From: Streptomyces sp. Ncost-T10-10d
Lineage (GTDB): Bacteria > Actinomycetota > Actinomycetes > Streptomycetales > Streptomycetaceae
Direction of reading: 5' to 3'
DNA: 64,000 nt
Assembly: GCF_900091955.1 (NCBI RefSeq)
Contig: NZ_FMDF01000053.1
Span: 1-64,000, forward strand
Shown here in pieces: positions 1 through 9,258 of this stretch. Made by a program: the position numbers and the translations under genes. How positions within the stretch are numbered: position 1 is the stretch's first letter; every line of letters begins with the position of its first letter. A model generated the notes under the pieces. That model was not told the origin of the DNA and did no database searches. It worked only from the letters and a program-made list of their open reading frames with translations.

Positions 1-1524
1 ACCCTGAGCGCGCCGATGCCGGATCTCTCGGATCTCTTCGAGGTCGGCGACTCGGCGAAGTTCTCAGTCGGCCAGTGGTGGGCCGTGGAGATCAACGCCC
101 TGTCGGGGAAGTACGAGAAGGAGATCCAGCGTCTCGTCCAGGTCACCGATGTCGTCGACCCGACGCACATCCGGGTCAATTACCAGATCGGCTGGGACCT
201 GGCCGCCGGCCGCACCCTCACCTGGACCCGGATCGAGCCCGTCGACCGCGCCCACGTCCGCAACCTCGTCTTCGAGGGCTGGGGCGAGGACGAGATGACC
301 GGCTCGCACCCGGTCGCGTACGAGTACGCGGTGCGCTGCGACGTCTCCGGAATCGAGGCCATCGGTACCTTCTGGCCGGTGGTGATGCGCCGCTGGTGCA
401 CGTACTACCGCACCGAGCAGTGCTCGCTGACCAACCCGAAGTCCGTCACGTACGGCGGTGCCGGATATCTCACCCAGCAGATCTACTGCCTGTACGGGCA
501 CGTCGAGGACTGCCACACCTCCAACGCCCGTCATCTCAACGACTTCACGGCCTCCGCCTACTGCTATGTCACCAACTGCCACGGCGACGGTGACGACGAG
601 GGCCCGTTCGTGACGCACGGGCAGTTCGAGCACGACCTCGTCTACACCGGCAACTCCGGTCTGATGACTTTCGCCAACTCCGGTGCGGCGTGGGGCGGCA
701 GGGCCAAGCGGATCACGGTACGCAGGCACGCCTGCTCCTGGTTCGTGGCCCGCGTCAAGATCACCGATCTGACACTGGAAGACGTACTGGTCATCGGCAA
801 GAAGTCCCTGGCCGGCTCGGGAATGCTCTGGGTCAACGCCGACGGTGTGCAGATGCGCGGCTGTACGGCCTCCGGCCCGCTGATCGTCTCCCGGGCCTCG
901 GACCTGTCCGCCCGCCCCAACGTGATCGCCGACTCCTCGTTCGCCTTCGCGGCGGGCGCGGAGATAACCCAGGCCAATGTCACCGTCCCGCTCACCCTTC
1001 AGCGCAACACGCTGAAGGGCGTCGACGGCGCGGTCTTCAACGGCACCGGGCCGCTCGTCCTGGACCAATGTGCCCTGACCGGCTCCAAGGACACCGCCCC
1101 GGTCTCGCTCGCACACACCGACATCACCGTCCTCGGCGGCGAACTCCGTGACACCGGACTCAAGTTGACCTCGGCGAAGAACCAGCGGCTGCGCATCGAC
1201 GGAACGCGCCTGACCGGCACCAACAAGGACGGCGCCCTGCTGGCCCGTACCGGCTCCGGACGGACCGTCGACTGGCAGCTCACCGGCCTCGACTCGACCG
1301 CCCCCGAGGGCACCGCCCATGTGCTGGTCACCGAGGGCCCCAACCGCTACCGGGCGACCGGCTCCACCTTCACCGGTGGCCGGCTCGAACTGCGGCCTGC
1401 GGCGTTCAGCGGCAACTCCAGCCATCTGCTGCACACCGGCTGCGTCGAGGACGGCACCGAGCGCACCGCGCTGCCGGACGAGGGCGACCGCGTCGCCCAC
1501 ACCGCGGCCACGCTGCGCTTCTGA
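1..1524 (+). CDS. Beta-helix (pectate-lyase-like) protein, 5' end missing
   Basis: The reading frame is open from the first base of the window (the first codons read TLSAP before a Met at 16), so the true start is probably upstream. At least 507 residues are visible. The C-terminal half (about residues 240-480) is a run of short repeats rich in Thr, Leu, Asp and Gly, with the look of a right-handed parallel beta-helix as in polysaccharide lyases and hydrolases. The first half is richer in aromatic residues and Cys. No catalytic motif is recognisable and the N-terminal signal region is outside the window. It ends 28 bp before a sugar-type oxidoreductase and an ABC importer, so a role in carbohydrate breakdown is likely. 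Function is inferred from fold and context only. Confidence 0.6.
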   Translation, partial: TLSAPMPDLSDLFEVGDSAKFSVGQWWAVEINALSGKYEKEIQRLVQVTDVVDPTHIRVNYQIGWDLAAGRTLTWTRIEPVDRAHVRNLVFEGWGEDEMTGSHPVAYEYAVRCDVSGIEAIGTFWPVVMRRWCTYYRTEQCSLTNPKSVTYGGAGYLTQQIYCLYGHVEDCHTSNARHLNDFTASAYCYVTNCHGDGDDEGPFVTHGQFEHDLVYTGNSGLMTFANSGAAWGGRAKRITVRRHACSWFVARVKITDLTLEDVLVIGKKSLAGSGMLWVNADGVQMRGCTASGPLIVSRASDLSARPNVIADSSFAFAAGAEITQANVTVPLTLQRNTLKGVDGAVFNGTGPLVLDQCALTGSKDTAPVSLAHTDITVLGGELRDTGLKLTSAKNQRLRIDGTRLTGTNKDGALLARTGSGRTVDWQLTGLDSTAPEGTAHVLVTEGPNRYRATGSTFTGGRLELRPAAFSGNSSHLLHTGCVEDGTERTALPDEGDRVAHTAATLRF

Positions 1525-1552
1525 CCACCCCCATCGAGCACCAGGGATTCCC

Positions 1553-2809
1553 GTGTCCACGCATACCCCGATCACCGGCCGGCCCGTACGGGTCGCGCTC
1601 GTCGGCGCCGGCAACCGCGGTCTGACGTACGCCGAGTGGATCAAGGCGCACCCCGAGCGCGCCGAACTCGTCGCCGTCGCCGATCCGCGCCCCGCGGCGC
1701 GGGCCGCCGCCGGTGCGCCCGTCGAGTTCGACGACTGGCGGCCGCTGGCCGAGAACCGCATCGCCGACGCCGTCATCGTCGCCACCCAGGACCGTTCCCA
1801 TGTGGAGCCGGTGCTGGCCCTGGCCGAGGCCGGATACGCGATCCTCGCAGAGAAGCCCCTCGCCCCGACCGAGGACGAGACCCGGCGGATCGTCGAGGGT
1901 GTGGAGCGGGCCGGGGTCCTCTTCGCCGTGTGCCATGTCATGCGGTACACCCCGTACACCGATCTGGTGAAGGAGGTCGTGGACTCCGGCGTGCTCGGTC
2001 AGCTGGTCTCCCTCGACCATCTGGAGCCGGTCGGCTGGTGGCACTACGCCCACAGTTATGTGCGCGGGCCGTGGCGCAGCGAGAAGGACTCCTCCCCGAT
2101 GCTGCTCGCCAAGTCCTGCCACGACCTGGACTGGATCACCTATGTCATGGGCGGCCGGATCGAACAGGTTTCGAGCTTCGGCGGGCTGAAGCACTTCCGG
2201 CCGGAGAATGCTCCGGCCGGATCCGCCGACCGCTGTCTCGACTGTGCGGTCGAGTCCGACTGCCCGTACAGCGCGCTGAAGCTGTACATGCCGACGCTGC
2301 GCGAGAAGGGCGCGGTCTGGCCGGTCACCCATGTCACCGAGGCCACCGACGAGGCCGGGCTCGTGCAGGCACTGCGCGAGGGGCCGTACGGCGTCTGCGC
2401 GTACCGCAGCGACAACGACGTGGTCGACCACCAGGTGCTGGCGATGCAGCTGACGGACGGGGTGACCGCGACCTTCCAGATGGTGGCGTTCACCGAGCAG
2501 ACGCATCGGCAGACCCGGATCTTCGGCTCGCACGGCTGGCTGATCGGAGACGGTGAGCGGGTCACCGTGCAGGACTTCCGGACCGGCGAGAGCGCCGTCC
2601 ATGAACTCGGCGCCTCCGGTTCGAACGCGGCCGACGGGCACGGCGGCGGGGACGCCGCACTCGTCGAGGCGTTCGTCACCGCTGTCGCCACCGGTGACGC
2701 CGGGGCCGTCCGCTCCGGTCCCGCCACCTCGCTCGGCAGTCATCTCGCGGCGTTCGCCGCCGAGCGCGCCCGGCACACCGGCACCGTCCAGACGGTGCCG
2801 GCCAAGTGA
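1553..2809 (+). CDS. Gfo/Idh/MocA family oxidoreductase
   Basis: A 418-residue NAD(P)-dependent sugar or inositol dehydrogenase-type protein. The N-terminal Rossmann motif VALVGAGNRG is followed by the family EKP motif (AILAEKPLAPT) and, in the C-terminal substrate domain, KSCHDLDWI with the usual His/Asp pair. A Cys cluster (CLDCAVESDC) resembles one seen in a subgroup of the family and could bind metal or be structural. The GTG start at 1553 was chosen because the glycine-rich motif then lies near the N-terminus. The upstream in-frame Met at 1319 lies inside the previous gene. Tightly spaced between the beta-helix gene and the transporter, so probably co-transcribed. The exact substrate cannot be read from sequence. 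Confidence 0.85.
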   Translation: MSTHTPITGRPVRVALVGAGNRGLTYAEWIKAHPERAELVAVADPRPAARAAAGAPVEFDDWRPLAENRIADAVIVATQDRSHVEPVLALAEAGYAILAEKPLAPTEDETRRIVEGVERAGVLFAVCHVMRYTPYTDLVKEVVDSGVLGQLVSLDHLEPVGWWHYAHSYVRGPWRSEKDSSPMLLAKSCHDLDWITYVMGGRIEQVSSFGGLKHFRPENAPAGSADRCLDCAVESDCPYSALKLYMPTLREKGAVWPVTHVTEATDEAGLVQALREGPYGVCAYRSDNDVVDHQVLAMQLTDGVTATFQMVAFTEQTHRQTRIFGSHGWLIGDGERVTVQDFRTGESAVHELGASGSNAADGHGGGDAALVEAFVTAVATGDAGAVRSGPATSLGSHLAAFAAERARHTGTVQTVPAK

Positions 2810-2883
2810 CACCCCCGAAGGGCCCGTCGTTCGGATCAGGCCCTCTCCCCCGCCCCACCCTCACGTCCTCGGAGGACCACCTC

Positions 2884-4140
2884 ATGTCCCGTCTCCTCAC
2901 CCGCCGTTCCAGAGTGCGTGCCGTCACGGCCCCCGTCCTGGCCACCGCGCTCGCCGCCGGTGTGCTGGCCGGCTGTTCCGGCAGCGGCAGCGACGACAAC
3001 ACCGTCACCATGTGGACCTACCCGGTCATCTTCGACGAGGCCAAGAACAAGGCGTACTGGGACGGCCTGGTCAAGGCGTTCGAGAAGGAGCACTCGGATG
3101 TCAAGGTGAAGGTGGAGACCTTCCCATGGGCCAACCGCGACACCGCGCTGGCCACCGCGATCGCCTCCGGCAAGGGCCCGGACGCGGCCTACCTGATCCC
3201 GGACCAGCTGCCGAAGTACGCCAAGAGCATCGTCCCGGCCGACGACTACATGCCGTCCGACGCCAAGTCGGACTACACGGACTTCGCGCTGAAGTCCGTC
3301 ACGGTCGACGGCAAGGCGCTCGCCACCCCGATCCTGACCAGTGCCAACCCGCTGATCTGCGACAAGCGGGTGTTCGCCGCGATCGGCGAGAAGAACTACC
3401 CGACGAGCTGGGCGGACCTGGAGGCGCTGGCCCCGAAGCTCAAGGAGAAGGGCTACTACGCCACCAGCTACAGCGGCGACACCCAGCAGACGCTGAACAT
3501 GACCTTCTACCCGCTGCTGTGGCAGGCAGGCGGCGACGTCTTCTCCGAGGACGGCAAGAACGTCACCTTCAACGACGCAGCCGGCGTCAAGGCCCTGACG
3601 TATCTGAAGAAGCTCGTCGACGGCGGCTACACCGACAAGGACCTGGTCACGACCACGCCCAAGCTGGAGCAGACCCCGACCGCCAAGGGCAAGGTGGCCT
3701 GCACCTGGCAGAACACCCCGGCGGACGTGGAGCCGTTCTGGGGCAAGGAGAACATCGTCGTCCAGCCGCCGCTGAAGGACGCCGAATCGGTCGGTTACGG
3801 CACCGTCGGCGCACTGTCGATGCTGAAGGGCGCCGACAAGAAGAACACCGGCGACTGGCTGAACTTCGTCGCCGAATCGAAGAACGCGGCCGGTCTGCAG
3901 AAGGCCGCGGGCTACTTCCCGGCCCGTAAGTCCGGCAGCGACCTGTACCCGGACGACGCCCTGCAGACGGCGGTCGGCGCCACGCTGCCGAGCATGACCG
4001 TGGGCCCGCTCCAGGACAAGGCCCGTGAGGTCCAGGGCGTGCTCGCGCCGGAGATCCAGGCGGCGCTGCTGGGCAAGAAGAGCCCGCAGGAGGCGCTGGA
4101 CGCCGCGCAGAAGGCCGCGCAGGCGATGCTCGGCCGCTGA
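2884..4140 (+). CDS. ABC transporter extracellular substrate-binding lipoprotein
   Basis: A 418-residue family 1 solute-binding protein (sugar importer type). It starts with a positively charged N-region, a hydrophobic stretch and lipobox LAGC with Cys at residue 31, so it should be a lipoprotein on the outer face of the membrane. The mature part has the usual pattern of this family (TMWTYPVIFDE near the N-terminus, TPILTSANPLICDK and SGDTQQTLNMTFYPLLWQAG in the middle). A GGAGGA ribosome site precedes the ATG at 2884; longer in-frame starts would overlap the preceding gene. It feeds the two permeases that follow. Oligosaccharide or sugar-acid substrate inferred from context. Confidence 0.9.
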   Translation: MSRLLTRRSRVRAVTAPVLATALAAGVLAGCSGSGSDDNTVTMWTYPVIFDEAKNKAYWDGLVKAFEKEHSDVKVKVETFPWANRDTALATAIASGKGPDAAYLIPDQLPKYAKSIVPADDYMPSDAKSDYTDFALKSVTVDGKALATPILTSANPLICDKRVFAAIGEKNYPTSWADLEALAPKLKEKGYYATSYSGDTQQTLNMTFYPLLWQAGGDVFSEDGKNVTFNDAAGVKALTYLKKLVDGGYTDKDLVTTTPKLEQTPTAKGKVACTWQNTPADVEPFWGKENIVVQPPLKDAESVGYGTVGALSMLKGADKKNTGDWLNFVAESKNAAGLQKAAGYFPARKSGSDLYPDDALQTAVGATLPSMTVGPLQDKAREVQGVLAPEIQAALLGKKSPQEALDAAQKAAQAMLGR

Positions 4141-4227
4141 TCGTCCGCGGGACCGGGGTCCGGCCGCACCCGGACCCCGGCCCCGCACCCTCCCCCGCAA
4201 TTCCCCCCGTACCGCAAGGAGATCCCC

Positions 4228-5133
4228 GTGGCAGTCGTCGCGGAACCCACCCGCCGGGGCCGTCGCAGCGGGCCGCAGGCGCGCCGCGAGGCCCGGATCG
4301 GCCTGCTCTTCGTCCTTCCGTGTTTCCTGCTCTTCCTCGCCTTCCGGTTCGGTCCGGGCGTCGCCGGTGTGCTGATGAGCTTCACCGACTACTCCCTGAC
4401 CGGCGGCGGCAGCTTCATCGGGCTGGACAACTTCACCCGCCTGTGGGACGACCCGCTGTTCTGGCAGGCGCTGAAGGTCACGGTGCTCTACACCGTGCTC
4501 GCCGTGCCGGGCACGCTCATCGCGTCGGTGTCCCTCGCCCTGATCACCCGCCGCGCGTTCCGCGGCGCCAAGTTCTTCCGTTCGGTGTTCTTCCTGCCGG
4601 TCGTCACCTCACTGGTGCTGGCCGCCACCGTGTTCGTCTGGATCTTCTCGACCGGCGGCCCGTGGTCCACCCTGATGAGCTGGTTCGGGATGTCCGAGGG
4701 CTCCTGGCTCTCCGACGACGTGCTGGTGCTGCCCGCGCTCGCGATCGTCGGTGTCTGGTCCCGCTTCGGCTACGGGATGCTCATCCTGCTGGCCCGCATG
4801 CAGGACATTCCACGCGAGTTGGAGGAGGCCGCCCTCACTGATGGTGCGGGCCCCTGGCAGCGGTTCCGGTACATCGTGCTGCCGCAGCTCAAGCCCGCCC
4901 TGTTCTTCCTCGCCGTGATCGAGACGACCGCCTCGTTCCAGGTCTTCGACGCGGTCTACACGATGACCGGCGGCGGCCCCGCCAACGCCAGCTACACGCT
5001 CGTCTTCCAGCTCTACGACGCGGGCTTCAAGTACTTCGACCTGGGTTACGCCTCCGCCATCGGTGTCGCGCTCTTCGTGCTGACCGTGGTGGTCGCGGTG
5101 ATCCAGAGGCTCGTGATCGGGAAGGACAAGTGA
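4228..5133 (+). CDS. Sugar ABC transporter permease (MalF/UgpA type)
   Basis: A 301-residue inner-membrane permease of the binding-protein-dependent sugar transport family. About six hydrophobic segments are visible, the first at roughly residues 25-55 (LLFVLPCFLLFLAFRFG). The cytoplasmic EAA loop, which contacts the ATPase, reads EEAALTDGAGPWQRFRYIVL. The GTG start at 4228 follows an AAGGAG ribosome site. The last codons overlap the next permease by a GTGA. No ATP-binding subunit is encoded nearby. In Streptomyces such importers commonly share the multitasking ATPase MsiK, which I infer here. Confidence 0.9.
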   Translation: MAVVAEPTRRGRRSGPQARREARIGLLFVLPCFLLFLAFRFGPGVAGVLMSFTDYSLTGGGSFIGLDNFTRLWDDPLFWQALKVTVLYTVLAVPGTLIASVSLALITRRAFRGAKFFRSVFFLPVVTSLVLAATVFVWIFSTGGPWSTLMSWFGMSEGSWLSDDVLVLPALAIVGVWSRFGYGMLILLARMQDIPRELEEAALTDGAGPWQRFRYIVLPQLKPALFFLAVIETTASFQVFDAVYTMTGGGPANASYTLVFQLYDAGFKYFDLGYASAIGVALFVLTVVVAVIQRLVIGKDK

Positions 5134-6083
5134 CCATGACCGCAGCACCCGCCCAGACCGAGACCCCGCCCGCGGGCAAGGCTCCCACGGCCCCCGACCG
5201 GGCCGCGCGCCGCGCCGAACGCAAGCTGCGCAAGCTCTCGGAGCAGGACACCGTCCCGCACGGCATGCGGCCCACCGCGGCCGGCCGGATCGCACGCGCC
5301 GCGCTGCTGACGGTGGCCGCGATCGTGACGATCTTCCCGTTCTACGCGATGGTCGTGCTCTCCCTGAAGCCGTCCGCGGCAGTCGAGTTCCCCGGCAGCC
5401 TGCTGCCGTGGCCGCTGACCGGCGAGGCGTACGACACCGTCATGAACGCCCAGGACGTGCCGCGCTGGCTGCTCAACACCCTGATCTACTCGGTCGTCTC
5501 GGTCGTCGGCGTGCTGCTGCTCGCCTCGCTCGCGGGGTACGCCTTCGCCAAGAAGCGCTTCCCGGGCCGGGAGACGATGTTCTGGTCGTTCCTGTCGATG
5601 GTGATGGTCCCGTACCACGTCACGATGATCCCGACGTTCGCGATGATCGCGAAGCTGGGCGGCGTGGACACGTACTGGGGTCTGATCGTGCCGACCCTGG
5701 CCAACGCCCAGGCGGTGTTCCTGATGCGCCAGTTCATCCAGGGGCTGCCGGACGAACTCTTCGAGGCGGCCCGGCTCGACGGCTGCAACGAGTGGCAGAT
5801 CTTCTACCGGATCGTGCTGCCGCTGCTGAAGCCGATCCTCGCCACGCTCGGTGTCTTCGTCTTCCTGTGGCACTGGAACGACTTCCTGTGGCCGCTGGTC
5901 ATCGGCCAGTCCACCGACATGCGCACCCTGACCGTCGGCATCGCCTCGCTCCAGCAGCAGAACGTGCCACTCAATGTGGTGCTCTCCGGCTCCGTCATCG
6001 CGTTCGTGCCCATCTTCGCCGCGTACATGGTGGGCCAGCGCTACTTCACCGAGGGCGTCACCGCGTCCGGAATCAAGGGATAG
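5130..6083 (+). CDS. Carbohydrate ABC transporter permease (MalG/UgpE type)
   Basis: A 317-residue partner permease. It has a charged N-terminal cytoplasmic tail of about 60 residues (rich in Arg, Lys, Ala), then membrane segments starting near ALLTVAAIVTIFPFYAMVVL. The EAA loop reads FEAARLDGCNEWQIFYRIVL. The GTG at 5130 gives a 4-bp overlap with the upstream permease stop; an in-frame ATG at 5136 is an equally possible start. Forms the importer with the two preceding genes. Substrate unknown. Confidence 0.9.
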   Translation: MTMTAAPAQTETPPAGKAPTAPDRAARRAERKLRKLSEQDTVPHGMRPTAAGRIARAALLTVAAIVTIFPFYAMVVLSLKPSAAVEFPGSLLPWPLTGEAYDTVMNAQDVPRWLLNTLIYSVVSVVGVLLLASLAGYAFAKKRFPGRETMFWSFLSMVMVPYHVTMIPTFAMIAKLGGVDTYWGLIVPTLANAQAVFLMRQFIQGLPDELFEAARLDGCNEWQIFYRIVLPLLKPILATLGVFVFLWHWNDFLWPLVIGQSTDMRTLTVGIASLQQQNVPLNVVLSGSVIAFVPIFAAYMVGQRYFTEGVTASGIKG

Positions 6084-6089
6084 CTACGC

Positions 6090-7118
6090 ATGTTCACCGA
6101 TGAGGCCGCTCTCGAAGAGCGGCTCGCCACCCCCTCCCCCGCGCTCGTCGCCGACCTCGGCCGCCTCGAAGGCGATCTGCTGGTGCTCGGCGCCGGCGGC
6201 AAGATGGGTCCCAGCCTGTGCCGGCTGGCCCGCCGGGCGCTGGACGCCGCAGGCCGTACCGATGTGACCGTGTACGCGGTCTCCCGCTGGTCGGACAAGT
6301 CCGCCGCCGACGAGCTGGAGGCCGCCGGGGTCTCCACCGTCGCCTTCGACCTGATGGACCCGGCCGCCGATCCGGCCGAGCTGCCGGACGCCGGGAACGT
6401 CGTCTTCATGGTCGGCGCCAAGTTCGGCTCCGCCGGAGCGCCTTCGCACGCCTGGGCCGTGAACGCCGCGATGCCGGACCGGGTGGCACGCCGCTGGGCG
6501 GGATCACGGATCGCCGCGTTCTCCACCGGCAATGTGTATCCGCTGGTACCGGTCTCCTCCGGTGGCTGCACCGAGAGCGACCCGGTCGGCCCGGTCGGCG
6601 AGTACGCCATGTCGTGCCTCGGCCGTGAGCGGATCTTCGGCCATGCGGCGCTGACCCGTGGCACCAGGGTCGCCAACATCCGCCTCAACTACGCGGTCGA
6701 TCTGCGCTACGGCGTCCTCGCCGACATCGCGTACCGCGTACAGGCGGGTGAGCCGGTCGATGTGACGACCGGTCATGCCAACGTGGTGTGGCAGGGGTAC
6801 GCCAATGAGGTCGCCCTGCGGTCCCTGCTGCACGCCACCGACGGCGAGGCGTTCACCCTCAACCTCACCGGTCCCGAGACCGCTTCGGTGCGCCGCATCG
6901 CCCAGTGGTTCGGCGAGGAGTTCGGCCGGGAGCCGGTCTTCGCGGGCGAGGAGGCGCCCACCGCGCTGCTCTCCGACGCGAGTCGCTGCCATGCTCTCTT
7001 CGGGTACCCGGATGTCGCTCTGCGCACCCTTGTCGAGTGGCAGGCCGACTGGCTGCGCCGCGGGCTGCCGCTGTCCGGCAAGCCCACCAAGTTCCAGGTC
7101 CGTGACGGAAGGTTCTGA
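6090..7118 (+). CDS. NAD(P)-dependent epimerase/dehydratase-like (extended SDR) protein
   Basis: A 342-residue extended-SDR-type protein that starts 6 bp after the permease stop. The N-terminal dinucleotide motif (LLVLGAGGKMG) lies at about residues 30-40. The SDR active site should be YxxxK, but the corresponding segment reads EYAMSCLGRERIF, with Cys where the catalytic Lys is expected. The central STGNVYP matches the Ser/Thr region of the family. The C-terminal part (GHANVVWQGYANEVA) resembles the substrate part of sugar epimerases. The missing Lys suggests an altered reaction or a binding role. Membership of the catabolic operon is clear; the reaction is not. Confidence 0.8.
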   Translation: MFTDEAALEERLATPSPALVADLGRLEGDLLVLGAGGKMGPSLCRLARRALDAAGRTDVTVYAVSRWSDKSAADELEAAGVSTVAFDLMDPAADPAELPDAGNVVFMVGAKFGSAGAPSHAWAVNAAMPDRVARRWAGSRIAAFSTGNVYPLVPVSSGGCTESDPVGPVGEYAMSCLGRERIFGHAALTRGTRVANIRLNYAVDLRYGVLADIAYRVQAGEPVDVTTGHANVVWQGYANEVALRSLLHATDGEAFTLNLTGPETASVRRIAQWFGEEFGREPVFAGEEAPTALLSDASRCHALFGYPDVALRTLVEWQADWLRRGLPLSGKPTKFQVRDGRF

Positions 7119-7126
7119 TCCACTCC

Positions 7127-8182
7127 ATGTCCACTCCCTCCCTCCTGTCCACCTCCGCCCTGGACGCGCTCGCCCGCGGTGCCGTGATCCCCGCCCATCC
7201 GCTCGCCCTGCACGTCGACGGCTCCTTCGACGAGCGACGGCAGCGTGCGCTGACCCGCTACTACCTCGCCTCCGGCGCGGGCGGGGTCGCCGTCGCCGTC
7301 CACACCACGCAGTTCGAGATCCGGGAACCGGACGTCGGTCTGTTCCGGCCGGTCCTGGAGCTCGCGGCCGAGACAATCGCCGCCGAGGCCGGCCGACCGT
7401 TCATCAAGGTCGCCGGTACCTGCGGATACACCGCGCAGGCCGTCGCCGAGGCCGAGACCGCCGCAGAGCTCGGCTACGACGCGGTGCTGCTCAGCCCGGC
7501 CGTGCCCGGTGCGGACGAGAAAGGTCTGCTGGAGCGGGCGCGGGCGGTCGGCGAGGTGCTGCCGGTGATCGGCTTCTATCTCCAGGAGGCCGTCGGCGGA
7601 CGATACTTGTCGCCGGGCTTCTGGTCCGCTTTCACCGATCTGCCGAACACGGTCGCGGTGAAGATCGCCCCGTTCGACCGGTACCGCACGGCCGATGTCG
7701 TACGGGCGGTGGCCGCCGCGGACCGCGCCGACGAGGTGGCGCTGTACACCGGCAACGACGACGACATCATCGGTGATCTGCTCACCCCGTACGAGACGGC
7801 GGGCGGCACACCGCGCTGGTTCGCGGGCGGCCTCCTCGGCCAGTGGGCCGTGTGGACGAGCTCCGCGGTGACGCTCCTCGACGACGTCCGCAAGGCGCGC
7901 GGCGGTGACCACGAGGCGATGGTGCGTTGTCTTGCACGTCGCTCCGAGCTGACCGATGCCAACAGCGCGGTCTTCGATGTGCGCGGCGCGTTCCGCGGCT
8001 GCATCGCGGGGGTGCACGAAGTACTGCATCGCCAGGGGCTGTTGGTGAACATCCGGTGCCTGGACCCGGCCGAGACACTCTCCCCCGGCCAGGCGGAGGA
8101 GATCAGCCGGGTGGCCGCGGCCTACCCTTGGCTGACCGATGACGCCTTCGTTGCGGAGCACCTCGATGACTGGCTCTCCTGA
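7127..8182 (+). CDS. Dihydrodipicolinate synthase (DapA) family aldolase/lyase
   Basis: A 351-residue TIM-barrel protein of the class I pyruvate-aldolase superfamily. The putative Schiff-base Lys is in NTVAVKIAPFDRY and the conserved Tyr in GFYLQEAVGGRY. The usual GTTGE near the N-terminus is replaced by AVHTTQFE, so the substrate differs from that of DapA. Family members cleave or form 2-keto-3-deoxy sugar acids or dehydrate sugar acids, which fits a sugar-acid catabolic cluster. It begins 8 bp after the SDR gene and overlaps the next gene by 17 bp, implying translational coupling. Confidence 0.82.
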   Translation: MSTPSLLSTSALDALARGAVIPAHPLALHVDGSFDERRQRALTRYYLASGAGGVAVAVHTTQFEIREPDVGLFRPVLELAAETIAAEAGRPFIKVAGTCGYTAQAVAEAETAAELGYDAVLLSPAVPGADEKGLLERARAVGEVLPVIGFYLQEAVGGRYLSPGFWSAFTDLPNTVAVKIAPFDRYRTADVVRAVAAADRADEVALYTGNDDDIIGDLLTPYETAGGTPRWFAGGLLGQWAVWTSSAVTLLDDVRKARGGDHEAMVRCLARRSELTDANSAVFDVRGAFRGCIAGVHEVLHRQGLLVNIRCLDPAETLSPGQAEEISRVAAAYPWLTDDAFVAEHLDDWLS

Positions 8183-9188
8183 TCCTGCCGACCGCTCACG
8201 GGTGGTCGTCGCCGTACCGCCGGGCCTGCGGGCCCAGTTCTTCACCGCCGAGGTCTGGCGGGAGCTGGAGCGCGCGGCGGAACTGACGGTTCTGGACGAC
8301 CACTCCGACCGGGCGGCGGTGGCCGCGGCGCTGCCCGGCGCCCGCGCACTGATCACCTCGTGGCGCGCGCCCAAGGTGGACGCCGAACTCCTCGCATCGG
8401 CGGACCGGTTGGAGCTGGTGGCGCACACCGGTTCGGCGGTCGCGCCCTATGTCACCGAGGAGGTGTTCCGGCGGGGCATCCTGGTCACCCAGGCGGGTGA
8501 CGAGATGGCCCGCCCGGTCGCCGAGGTGGCTCTCGCGTTCACGCTCTCGCTGCTCCACCGCATCCAGCGCTTCGACCACGCCCTGCGCGGCGGGCTGGAG
8601 TGGGCGGCGGCGAGCGAGGCCCCGCCCCGCCACGAGATCCATGGCAGCGACATCGGCGTGATCGGCGCCTCCCGCACCGGACGTGCCTACATCGCCCTGG
8701 TGCGGGCGATGGGGGCGCGGGTCAGCGTCACCGACCCCTACCTTTCCGATGCGGACGCCGAGGCGCTCGGCGTGAGGTCCGTACCGCTTCGGACTCTGCT
8801 GTCGCGCAGCAGGATCGTGGCCGTGCACGCGCCGGTCACCGAGGAGACCCACAGGATGATCGGCGCCGAACAGCTGGCGCTGATGCCGGACGGGGCGGGC
8901 CTGGTGAACACCGCCAGGTCGTGGCTGGTCGACGAGGACGCGCTCCTCGCCGAGCTGTCGACCGGACGGCTGGACGCGGCGATCGATGTCTTCGACGCCG
9001 AGCCGCTGCCCGCCGGCCACCCCTTCCGCTCCTTGCCGAATGTGCTGCTCACCCCGCACCAGGCGGCGGGCAGCGTCGAGTGCCGGCAGCGGCTCGGAAT
9101 GAGCGCCGTCAACGAAGTACTGCGGCTGCTCGCCGGACGCCCTCCGGTCCATGCGGTCACCGCCGACGCCCTCATCCGTCTTCGCTGA
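8166..9188 (+). CDS. D-2-hydroxyacid dehydrogenase family protein
   Basis: A 340-residue NAD(P)-dependent dehydrogenase (SerA/PGDH-like). The cofactor fold is at [17 protein letters not shown], with an unusual Ser-Arg inside the glycine motif. Active-site elements are visible as NTARSWLVDE (Arg), DVFDAEPLP (Glu) and LTPHQAAGS (His). The ATG at 8166 was chosen because translation from 8139 would add nine residues of out-of-family sequence. It overlaps the previous gene by 17 bp. Likely reduces or oxidises a 2-keto/2-hydroxy acid in the pathway of this cluster. Confidence 0.85.
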   Translation: MTGSPDPADRSRVVVAVPPGLRAQFFTAEVWRELERAAELTVLDDHSDRAAVAAALPGARALITSWRAPKVDAELLASADRLELVAHTGSAVAPYVTEEVFRRGILVTQAGDEMARPVAEVALAFTLSLLHRIQRFDHALRGGLEWAAASEAPPRHEIHGSDIGVIGASRTGRAYIALVRAMGARVSVTDPYLSDADAEALGVRSVPLRTLLSRSRIVAVHAPVTEETHRMIGAEQLALMPDGAGLVNTARSWLVDEDALLAELSTGRLDAAIDVFDAEPLPAGHPFRSLPNVLLTPHQAAGSVECRQRLGMSAVNEVLRLLAGRPPVHAVTADALIRLR

Positions 9189-9258
9189 GGGCTGTCCTGC
9201 GAGGCCGGCCAAGTCCGTCTCCCCCCGACCCCCATACCTGTCAGGAGAACTCACCTCC

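Noticed and set aside
64..1959. Long antisense frame opposite the beta-helix and Gfo/Idh genes
   Set aside because: It is Arg/Gly/Ala/Val-rich with no family motif, as expected for the opposite strand of GC-rich genes. The + strand frames have clear motifs.
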